NCBI RefSeq assembly: GCF_029227915.1
Contig: NC_079879.1
Location: 29,270,501 to 29,334,500 of the forward strand
Source of the DNA: Hydractinia symbiolongicarpus
Taxonomy: Eukaryota > Cnidaria > Hydrozoa > Anthoathecata > Hydractiniidae
DNA length: 64,000 bases
Direction: 5' to 3'
Shown: piece by piece, positions 37,870 through 47,957 of the stretch
How positions within the stretch are numbered: position 1 is the first letter of the stretch
Layout of the letters: every line of letters starts with the position of its first letter
Made by a program: the position numbers and the translations under genes
The notes under the pieces: model-generated
Databases searched by the model: none
What the model saw: the letters and a program-made list of their open reading frames with translations, nothing else
What the model was told of the DNA's origin: nothing

Positions 37870-38702
37870 TAGTGGTGAAAAAATAATTTAAAAAATCGTT
37901 CGGGAAATGAGTTTACTCCCTGGCTACTTTCTTTGTATACTTTTGACTATACGGGCCGAGTCCGGGATTTACGGGAAGTCGCGGGTTTTCGTTTGCCGGC
38001 GATTAAACTTCTTTTATTCAGCGTCTCATCAAAAATGAAAACAATTTTAAAAACTACAAGTCTCATGGGCTTTAGTCGTTAAATAATAATTTAAAAAATC
38101 GTTTGGGAAATGAGTTTACACCCTGGGTACTTCCTTTGTATACTTTTGACTATACGGGCCGAGTCCGGGATTTACGGGAAATCGCAGGTTTTCGTTTGCC
38201 GGCGATTAAACTGCTTTTATTCAGCGTCTCATCAAAAATGAAAACATTTTTATAAACTACAAGTCTCATGCGTTTTAGTGGTGAAAAGATAATTTAAAAA
38301 ATCGTTTTGGAAATGGGTTTACTCACAGGGTACTTTCTTTGTATACATTCGACTATACGGGCCAAGCCCGGGATTTACGGGAAATCGCGGGTTTTCGTTT
38401 GCCGGCGATTAAACCACTTTCATTAAGCGTCTCATCAAAAATGAAAACATTTCTGAAAACTACAAGTCTCATGCGTTTTAGTGGTGAAAAAATAATTTAA
38501 AAAATCGTTCGGGAAATGAGTTTACACCCCGGGTACTTTCTTTGTATACTTTTGACTATACGGGCCGAGTCCGGAATTTACGGGAAGTCTCGGGTTTTCG
38601 TTTGCCGGCGATTAAACTTCTTTTATTCAGCGTCTCATCAAAAATGAAAACAATTTTAAAAACTACAAGTCTCATGGGCTTTAGTCGTGAAATAATAATT
38701 TA

Positions 38703-38831
38703 AAAAATCGTTCGGGAAATGAGTTTACACCCGGCCGGCGATTAAACTTCTTTTATTCAGCGTCTCATCAAAAATGAAAACATTTTTGAAAACTACAAAT
38801 CTCATGCGTTTTAGTGGTGAAAAAATATTTT
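38703..38831 (+). repeat. 129-bp truncated monomer, copy 1
   Basis: About 74 bp are deleted, joining TTTACACCC directly to GGCCGGCGATT at 38731. The GTATAC dyad and the CCGAGTCCGGG block are lost. Recurs near 41265 and 42852. Confidence 0.86.
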
Positions 38832-41264
38832 AAAAATTCGTGCGGGAAATGAGTTAACTCACTGGGTACTTTTCCTGTATACTTTTGACTATACGGGCCG
38901 AGTCCGGGATTTACGGGAAATCGCGGGTTTTCGTTTGCCGGCGATTAAACATCTTTTATTCAGCGTCTCATCAAAAATGAAAACATTTTTAAAAACTACA
39001 AGTCCCATGGGCTTTTGTGGTGAAATAATAATTTAAAAAATCGTTTGGGAAATGAGTTTACTCCCTGGGTACTTTCTTTGTATACTTTTGACTATACGGG
39101 CCGAGTCCTGGATTTACGGGAAATTGCAGGTTTTCGTTTGCCGGCGATTAAACTTCTTTTATTCAGCGTCTCATTAAAAATGAAAACATTTTTGAAAACT
39201 ACAAGTCTCATGCGTTTTAGTGGTGAAAAAATAATTTAAAAAATCGTTCGGGAAATGAGTTTACTCCCTGGGTACTTTCTTTGTATACTTTTGACTATAC
39301 GGGCCAAGCCGGGATTTACGGGAAAACGCGGGTTTTCGTTTGCCGGCGATTAAACTTCTTTTATTCAGCGTCTCATCAAAAATGAAAACATTTTTAAAAA
39401 TTACAAGTCTTATGCGTTTTAGTGGTGAAAAAATAATTTAAAAAATCCTTCTGGAAATGAGTTTACTCACAGGGTTCTTTCTTTGTATACATTCGACTAT
39501 ACGGGCCAAGCCCGGGATTTACGGGAAATCGCGGGTTTTCGTTTGCCGGCAATTAAACCTCTTTCATTAAGCGTCTCATCAAAAATGAAAACATTTTTAA
39601 AAACTACAAGTCTTATGCGTTTTAGTGGTGAAAAAATAATTTAAAAAATCGTTCTGGAATTGAGTTTACTCCCTGGGTACTTCCTTTGTATACTTTTGAC
39701 TATACGAGCCGAGTCCGGGATTTACGGGAAATCGCAGGTTTTCGTTTGCCGGCGATTAAACTTCTTTTATTCAGCGTCTCATCAAAAATGAAAACATTTT
39801 TAAAAACTACAAGTCTTATGCGTTTTAGTGGTGAAAAAATAATTTAAAAAATCTTTCTGGAAATGAGTTTACTCACAGGGTTCTTTCTTTGTATACATTC
39901 GACTGTACGGGCCAAGCCCGGGATTTACGGGAAATGGCGGGTTTTCGTTTGCCGGCGATTAAACCTCTTTCATTAAGCGTCTCATCAAAAATGAAAACAT
40001 TTTTGAAAACTACAAGTCTCATGCGTTTTAGTGGTGAAAAAATTTAAAAAATCGTTCGGGAAATGAGTTTACTCCCTGGGTACTTTCTTTGTAAACATTC
40101 GACTATACGGGCCAAGCCCCGGATTTACGGGAAAACGCAAGATTTCGTTTGCCGGCAATTAAACCTCTTTCATTAAGCGTCTCATCAAAAAGGAAAACAT
40201 TTTTGAAAACTACAAGTCTCATGCGTTTTAGTGGTGAAAAAATAATTTAAAAAATCGTTCGGGAAATGAGTTTACTCCCTGGGTACTTTCTTTGTATACT
40301 TTTGACTATACGGGCCGAGTCCGGGATTTACGGGAAATCGCGGATTTTTGTTTGCCGGCGATTAAACTTCTTTTATTCAGCGTCTCATCAAAAATGAAAA
40401 CATTTCTGAAAACTACAAGTCTCATGCGTTTTAGTGGTGAAAAAATAATTTAAAAAATCGTTCGGGAAATGAGTTTACTCCCTGGGTACTTTCTTTGTAT
40501 ACTTTTGACTATACGGGCCGAGTCCGGGATTTACGGGAAGTCGCGGGTTTTCGTTTGCCGGCGATTAAACTTCTTTTATTCAGCGTCTCATCAAAAATGA
40601 AAACAATTTTAAAAACTACAAGTCTCATGGGCTTTAGTCGTTAAATAATAATTTAAAAAATCGTTTGGGAAATGAGTTTACACCCTGGGTACTTCCTTTG
40701 TATACTTTTGACTATACGGGCCGAGTCCGGGATTTACGGGAAATCGCAGGTTTTCGTTTGCCGGCGATTAAACTGCTTTTATTCAGCGTCTCATCAAAAA
40801 TGAAAACATTTTTATAAACTACAAGTCTCATGCGTTTTAGTGGTGAAAAGATAATTTAAAAAATCGTTTTGGAAATGGGTTTACTCACAGGGTACTTTCT
40901 TTGTATACATTCGACTATACGGGCCAAGCCCGGGATTTACGGGAAATCGCGGGTTTTCGTTTGCCGGCGATTAAACCACTTTCATTAAGCGTCTCATCAA
41001 AAATGAAAACATTTCTGAAAACTACAAGTCTCATGCGTTTTAGTGGTGAAAAAATAATTTAAAAAATCGTTCGGGAAATGAGTTTACACCCCGGGTACTT
41101 TCTTTGTATACTTTTGACTATACGGGCCGAGTCCGGAATTTACGGGAAGTCGCGGGTTTTCGTTTGCCGGCGATTAAACTTCTTTTATTCAGCGTCTCAT
41201 CAAAAATGAAAACAATTTTAAAAACTACAAGTCTCATGGGCTTTAGTCGTGAAATAATAATTTA

Positions 41265-41393
41265 AAAAATCGTTCGGGAAATGAGTTTACACCCGGCCGG
41301 CGATTAAACTTCTTTTATTCAGCGTCTCATCAAAAATGAAAACATTTTTGAAAACTACAAATCTCATGCGTTTTAGTGGTGAAAAAATATTTT
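41265..41393 (+). repeat. 129-bp truncated monomer, copy 2
   Basis: The same join (ACCCGGCCGGCG at 41291) as in the copy at 38703, 2562 bp downstream, with the same flanking variants. Confidence 0.86.
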
Positions 41394-42135
41394 AAAAATT
41401 CGTGCGGGAAATGAGTTAACTCACTGGGTACTTTTCCTGTATACTTTTGACTATACGGGCCGAGTCCGGGATTTACGGGAAATCGCGGGTTTTCGTTTGC
41501 CGGCGATTAAACATCTTTTATTCAGCGTCTCATCAAAAATGAAAACATTTTTAAAAACTACAAGTCCCATGGGCTTTTGTGGTGAAATAATAATTTAAAA
41601 AATCGTTTGGGAAATGAGTTTACTCCCTGGGTACTTTCTTTGTATACTTTTGACTATACGGGCCGAGTCCTGGATTTACGGGAAATTGCAGGTTTTCGTT
41701 TGCCGGCGATTAAACTTCTTTTATTCAGCGTCTCATTAAAAATGAAAACATTTTTGAAAACTACAAGTCTCATGCGTTTTAGTGGTGAAAAAATAATTTA
41801 AAAAATCGTTCGGGAAATGAGTTTACTCCCTGGGTACTTTCTTTGTATACTTTTGACTATACGGGCCAAGCCGGGATTTACGGGAAAACGCGGGTTTTCG
41901 TTTGCCGGCGATTAAACTTCTTTTATTCAGCGTCTCATCAAAAATGAAAACATTTTTAAAAATTACAAGTCTTATGCGTTTTAGTGGTGAAAAAATAATT
42001 TAAAAAATCCTTCTGGAAATGAGTTTACTCACAGGGTTCTTTCTTTGTATACATTCGACTATACGGGCCAAGCCCGGGATTTACGGGAAATCGCGGGTTT
42101 TCGTTTGCCGGCAATTAAACCTCTTTCATTAAGCG

Positions 42136-42215
42136 TCTCATCAAAAATGAAAACATTTTTAAAAACTACAAGTCTCATCAAAAATGAAAACAATTTTAAA
42201 AACTACAAGTCTCAT
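42136..42215 (+). repeat. Recombination junction at the GTCTCAT direct repeat
   Basis: Two sites that are normally 37 bp apart in one monomer, GCGTCTCATCAAAA and AAGTCTCATG, are joined here. The second GTCTCAT (42172-42178) is followed by CAAAAATGAAAACAATT instead of GCG or GGG, so a 37-bp segment is present twice and the monomer is about 240 bp long. Upstream belongs to copy 2 of the 2562-bp unit and downstream begins its third copy. Confidence 0.85.
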
Positions 42216-43224
42216 GGGCTTTAGTCGTTAAATAATAATTTAAAAAATCGTTTGGGAAATGAGTTTACACCCTGGGTACTTCCTTTGTATACTTTTGACT
42301 ATACGGGCCGAGTCCGGGATTTACGGGAAATCGCAGGTTTTCGTTTGCCGGCGATTAAACTGCTTTTATTCAGCGTCTCATCAAAAATGAAAACATTTTT
42401 ATAAACTACAAGTCTCATGCGTTTTAGTGGTGAAAAGATAATTTAAAAAATCGTTTTGGAAATGGGTTTACTCACAGGGTACTTTCTTTGTATACATTCG
42501 ACTATACGGGCCAAGCCCGGGATTTACGGGAAATCGCGGGTTTTCGTTTGCCGGCGATTAAACCACTTTCATTAAGCGTCTCATCAAAAATGAAAACATT
42601 TCTGAAAACTACAAGTCTCATGCGTTTTAGTGGTGAAAAAATAATTTAAAAAATCGTTCGGGAAATGAGTTTACACCCCGGGTACTTTCTTTGTATACTT
42701 TTGACTATACGGGCCGAGTCCGGAATTTACGGGAAGTCGCGGGTTTTCGTTTGCCGGCGATTAAACTTCTTTTATTCAGCGTCTCATCAAAAATGAAAAC
42801 AATTTTAAAAACTACAAGTCTCATGGGCTTTAGTCGTGAAATAATAATTTAAAAAATCGTTCGGGAAATGAGTTTACACCCGGCCGGCGATTAAACTTCT
42901 TTTATTCAGCGTCTCATCAAAAATGAAAACATTTTTGAAAACTACAAATCTCATGCGTTTTAGTGGTGAAAAAATATTTTAAAAATTCGTGCGGGAAATG
43001 AGTTAACTCACTGGGTACTTTTCCTGTATACTTTTGACTATACGGGCCGAGTCCGGGATTTACGGGAAATCGCGGGTTTTCGTTTGCCGGCGATTAAACA
43101 TCTTTTATTCAGCGTCTCATCAAAAATGAAAACATTTTTAAAAACTACAAGTCCCATGGGCTTTTGTGGTGAAATAATAATTTAAAAAATCGTTTGGGAA
43201 ATGAGTTTACTCCCTGGGTACTTT
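42173..43224 (+). repeat. Third partial copy of the 2562-bp unit, 1587-bp offset
   Basis: This segment matches about 40586-41637 at an offset of 1587 bp and carries TTTAGTCGTTAAATAAT, TAAACTGCTTTTATT, GGAATTTACGGG and the 129-bp truncated monomer. It ends near 43224, where the sequence switches to a different source monomer (GTAAACATTCGAC). Confidence 0.84.
42852..42980 (+). repeat. 129-bp truncated monomer, copy 3
   Basis: Third occurrence of the same join (CCGGCCGGCG at 42880), 1587 bp after the second. It shows that the block was copied a second time with a different length. Confidence 0.86.
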
Positions 43225-44625
43225 CTTTGTAAACATTCGACTATACGGGCCAAGCCCCGGATTTACGGGAAAACGCAAGATTTCGTTTGCCGGCAATTAA
43301 ACCTCTTTTATTCAGCGTCTCATTAAAAATGAAAACATTTTTGAAAACTACAAGTCTCATGCGTTTTAGTGGTGAAAAAATAATTTAAAAAATCGTTCGG
43401 GAAATGAGTTTACTCCCTGGGTACTTTCTTTGTATACTTTTGACTATACGGGCCAAGCCGGGATTTACGGGAAAACGCGGGTTTTCGTTTGCCGGCGATT
43501 AAACTTCTTTTATTCAGCGTCTCATCAAAAATGAAAACATTTTTAAAAATTACAAGTCTTATGCGTTTTAGTGGTGAAAAAATAATTTAAAAAATCCTTC
43601 TGGAAATGAGTTTACTCACAGGGTTCTTTCTTTGTATACATTCGACTATACGGGCCAAGCCCGGGATTTACGGGAAATCGCGGGTTTTCGTTTGCCGGCA
43701 ATTAAACCTCTTTCATTAAGCGTCTCATCAAAAATGAAAACATTTTTAAAAACTACAAGTCTTATGCGTTTTAGTGGTGAAAAAATAATTTAAAAAATCG
43801 TTCTGGAATTGAGTTTACTCCCTGGGTACTTCCTTTGTATACTTTTGACTATACGAGCCGAGTCCGGGATTTACGGGAAATCGCAGGTTTTCGTTTGCCG
43901 GCGATTAAACTTCTTTTATTCAGCGTCTCATCAAAAATGAAAACATTTTTAAAAACTACAAGTCTTATGCGTTTTAGTGGTGAAAAAATAATTTAAAAAA
44001 TCTTTCTGGAAATGAGTTTACTCACAGGGTTCTTTCTTTGTATACATTCGACTGTACGGGCCAAGCCCGGGATTTACGGGAAATGGCGGGTTTTCGTTTG
44101 CCGGCGATTAAACCTCTTTCATTAAGCGTCTCATCAAAAATGAAAACATTTTTGAAAACTACAAGTCTCATGCGTTTTAGTGGTGAAAAAATTTAAAAAA
44201 TCGTTCGGGAAATGAGTTTACTCCCTGGGTACTTTCTTTGTAAACATTCGACTATACGGGCCAAGCCCCGGATTTACGGGAAAACGCAAGATTTCGTTTG
44301 CCGGCAATTAAACCTCTTTCATTAAGCGTCTCATCAAAAAGGAAAACATTTTTGAAAACTACAAGTCTCATGCGTTTTAGTGGTGAAAAAATAATTTAAA
44401 AAATCGTTCGGGAAATGAGTTTACTCCCTGGGTACTTTCTTTGTATACTTTTGACTATACGGGCCGAGTCCGGGATTTACGGGAAATCGCGGATTTTTGT
44501 TTGCCGGCGATTAAACTTCTTTTATTCAGCGTCTCATCAAAAATGAAAACATTTCTGAAAACTACAAGTCTCATGCGTTTTAGTGGTGAAAAAATAATTT
44601 AAAAAATCGTTCGGGAAATGAGTTT
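43225..44625 (+). repeat. Mosaic block copied from 39.1-40.5 kb
   Basis: Bases 43229 to about 43310 (GTAAACATTCGAC, CCAAGCCCCGG, AAAACGCAAGATTTCG) match 40091 to about 40172 at an offset of 3138 bp. From about 43311 the source changes: CAGCGTCTCATTAAAAATG and everything to about 44620 match 39162-40471 at an offset of 4149 bp, including AAAATTACAAGTCTTATGCG, the shortened GTGAAAAAATTTAAAAAATCG monomer and CAAAAAGGAAAAC. So one monomer (near 43190-43390) is pieced together from three sources. Confidence 0.83.
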
Positions 44626-45609
44626 ACTCCATGGGTAATTTCTTTGTATACTTTTGACTATACGGGCCGAGTCCGGGATTTACGGGAAATCGCGGATTTT
44701 TGTTTGCCGGCGATTAAACTTCTTTTATTCAACGTGTCATCAAAAATGAAAACATTTTTGAAAACTACAAGTCTCATGCGTTTTAGTGGTGAAAAGATAA
44801 TTTAAAAAATCGTTTTGGAAATGGGTTTACTCACAGGTTACTTTCTTTGTATACATTCGACTATACGGGCCAAGCCCGGGATTTACGGGAAATGGCAGGT
44901 TTTCGTTTGCCGGCAATTAAACTTCTTTTATTCAGCGTCTCATCAAAAATGAAAACATTTCTGAAAACTACAAGTCTCATGCGTTTTAGTGGTGAAAAAA
45001 TAATTTAAAAAATCGTTCGGGAAATGAGTTTACACCCCGGGTACTTTCTTTGTATACTTTTGACTATACGGGCCGAGTCCGGGATTTACGGGAAATCGCA
45101 GGTTTTCGTTTGCCGGCGATTAAACTTCTTTTATTCAGCGTCTCATCAAAAATAAAAACATTTTTGAAAACTACAAGTCTCATGGGTTTTAGTGGTGAAA
45201 AAATAATTTAAAAATCGTTCGGGAAATGAGTTTACTCCCTGGGTACTTTCTTTGTATACTTTTGACTATAAGGGCCGAGTCCGGGATTTACGGGAAGTCG
45301 CGGGTTTTCGTTTGCCGGCGATTAAACTTCTTTTATTCAGCGTCTCATCAAAAATGAAAACAATTTTAAAAACTACAAGTCTCAGGGGCTTTAGTGGTGA
45401 AATAATAATTTAAAAAATCTTTCGGGAAATGAGTTTACACCCTGGGTACTTTCTTTGTATACTTTTGACTATACGGGCCGAGTCCAGGATTTACGGGAAA
45501 TCGCAGGTTTTCGTTTGCCGGCGATTAAACTTCTTTTATTCAGCGTCTCATCAAAAATAAAAACATTTTTGAAAACTACAAGTCTCATGCGTTTTAGTGG
45601 TGAAAAAAT

Positions 45610-46430
45610 AATTTAAAAAATCGTTCGGGAAATAAGTTTACTCCCTGGGTACTTTCTTTGTATACATTTGACTATGTGGGCCGAGTCCGGGATTTACGGG
45701 AAATAGCGAGTTTTCGTTTGCCGGCGATTAAACCACTTTCATTAAGCGTCTCATCAAAAATGAAAACATTTCTGAAAACTACAAGTCTCATGCGTTTTAG
45801 TGGTGAAAAAATAATTTAAAAAATCGTTCGGGAAATGAGTTTACACCCCGGGTACTTTCTTTGTATACTTTTGACTATACGGGCCGAGTCCGGGATTTAC
45901 GGGAAATCGCAGGTTTTCGTTTGCCGGCGATTAAACTTCTTTTATTCAGCGTCTCATCAAAAATGAAAACATTTTGGAAAACTACAAGTATCATGCGTTT
46001 TAGTGGTGAAAAAGTAATTTAAAAAATCGTTCGGGAAATGAGTTTACTCCCTGGGTACTTTCTTTGTATACTTTTGACTATGTGGGCCGAGTCCGGGATT
46101 TACGGGAAATAGCGGGTTTTCGTTTGCCGACGATTAAACCACTTTCATTAAGCGTCTCATCAAAAATGAAAACATTTCTGAAAACTACAAGTCTCATGCG
46201 TTTTAGTGGTGAAAAAATAATTTAAAAAATCGTTCGGGAAATGAGTTTACACCCCGGGTACTTTCTTTGTATACTTTTGACTATACGGGCCGAGTCCGGG
46301 ATTTACGGGAAATCGCAGGTTTTCGTTTGCCGGCGATTAAACTTCTTTTATTCAGCGTCTCATCAAAAATGAAAACATTTTGGAAAAGTACAAGTATCAT
46401 GCGTTTTAGTGGTGAAAAAGTAATTTAAAA
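45610..46430 (+). repeat. 406-bp dimer, two copies
   Basis: CTATGTGGGCCGAGTCC followed by AAATAGCG occurs at about 45674 and 46079, each followed by a monomer with CATTTTGGAAAA, ACAAGTATCATGCG and GAAAAAGTAATTT (near 45970 and 46376). Small differences such as AATAGCGAG against AATAGCGGG separate the copies. Confidence 0.8.
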
Positions 46431-47164
46431 AATCGTTCGGGAAATGAGTTTACTCCCTGGGTACTTTCTTTGTATACTTTTGACTATACGGGCCGAGTCC
46501 GGGATTTACGGGAAGTCGCGGGTTTTCGTTTGCCGGCGATTAAACTTCTTTTATTCAGCGTCTCATCAAAAATGAAAACATTTTCAAAAACTACAAGTCT
46601 CATGGGCTTTAGTGGTGAAATAATAATTTAAAAAATCGTTCGGGAAATGAGTTTACACCCTGGGTACTTTCTTTGTATACTTTTGACTATACGGGCCGAG
46701 TCCAGGATTTACGGGAAATCGCAGGTTTTCGTTTGCCGGCGATTAAACTTCTTTTATTTAGCGTCTCATCAAAAATAAAAACATTTTTGAAAACTACAAG
46801 TCTCATGCGTTTTAGTGGTAAAAAGATAATTTAAAAAATCGTTTTGGAAATGGGTTTACTCACAGGGTACTTTCTTTGTATACATTCGACTATACGGGCC
46901 AAGCCCGGGATTTACGGGAAATCGCGGGTTTTCGTTTGCCGGCGATTAAACCACTTTCATTAAGCGTCTCATCAAAAATGAAAACATTTCTGAAAACTAC
47001 AAGTCTCATGCGTTTTAGTGGTGAAAAAATAATTTAAAAAATCGTTCGGGAAATGAGTTTACACCCCGGGTACTTTCTTTGTATACTTTTGACTATACGG
47101 GCTGAGTCCGGGATTTACGGGAAATCGCAGGTTTTCGTTTGCCGGCGATTAAACTTCTTTTATT
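46431..47164 (+). repeat. Linking monomers
   Basis: Satellite monomers, including TCCAGGATTTACGG (46700) and AAAATAAAAACATT types like those near 36940-37030. A private variant is AGTGGTAAAAAGATAAT near 46815. No gene is seen. Confidence 0.7.
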
Positions 47165-47239
47165 CAGCATCTCATTAAAAATGAAAACATTTTTGAAAAC
47201 TACAAGTCTCATGCGTTTTAGTGGTGAAAAAATAATTTA

Positions 47240-47395
47240 AAAAATCGTTCGGGAAATGAGTTTACTCCCTGGGTACTTTCTTTGTATACTTTTGACTATA
47301 CGGGCCGAGTCCGGGATTTACGGCGTCTCATCAAAAATGAAAACATTTTTAAAATCTACAAGTCTTATGCGTTTTAGTGGTGAAAAAATAATTTA
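47240..47395 (+). repeat. 156-bp truncated monomer, copy 1
   Basis: The segment from GAAATCGC through GCCGGC to TTATTCA is missing, 47 bp in all. The CGG at 47321-47323 could belong to either side of the join. Confidence 0.86.
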
Positions 47396-47801
47396 AAAAA
47401 TCTTTCTGGAAATGAGTTTACTCACAGGGTTCTTTCTTTGTATACATTCGACTATACGGGCCAAGCCCGGGATTTACGGGATATCGCGGGTTTTCGTTTG
47501 CCGGCGATTAAACCTCTTTCATTAAGCGTCTCATCAAAAATGAAAACATTTTTAAAAACTACAAGTCTTATGCGTTTTAGTGGTGAAAAAATAATTTAAA
47601 AAATCGTTCTGGAAATGAGTTTACTCCCTGGGTACTTTCTTTGTATACTTTTGACTATACGAGCCGAGTCCGGGATTTACGGGAAATCGCAGGTTTTCGT
47701 TTGCCGGCGATTAAACTTCTTTTATTCAGCATCTCATTAAAAATGAAAACATTTTTGAAAACTACAAGTCTCATGCGTTTTAGTGGTGAAAAAATAATTT
47801 A

Positions 47802-47957
47802 AAAAATCGTTCGGGAAATGAGTTTACTCCCTGGGTACTTTCTTTGTATACTTTTGACTATACGGGCCGAGTCCGGGATTTACGGCGTCTCATCAAAAAT
47901 GAAAACATTTTTAAAAACTACAAGTCTTATGCGTTTTAGTGGTGAAAAAATAATTTA
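47802..47957 (+). repeat. 156-bp truncated monomer, copy 2
   Basis: Identical 47-bp deletion join, 562 bp after the first, so the deletion was duplicated with its neighbours. Confidence 0.86.

Larger units (their letters stand above)
37870..42172 (+). repeat. 2562-bp higher-order repeat with a truncated monomer, second copy partial
   Basis: Bases from about 37870 to 39609 match about 40432 to 42171 at an offset of 2562 bp. Markers are TTTAGTCGTTAAATAAT (38073 and 40635), TAAACTGCTTTTATT (near 38208 and 40770), TCCGGAATTTACGGG (near 38570 and 41132), the join ACACCCGGCCGGCG (38727 and 41289), GAGTTAACTCACTGGG (near 38852 and 41414) and AAATCCTTCTGG (near 39445 and 42007). One difference is AAGTCTCGGG near 38586 against AAGTCGCGGG near 41148. 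The first unit continues to about 40431 with monomers that the second copy lacks. Confidence 0.87.
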
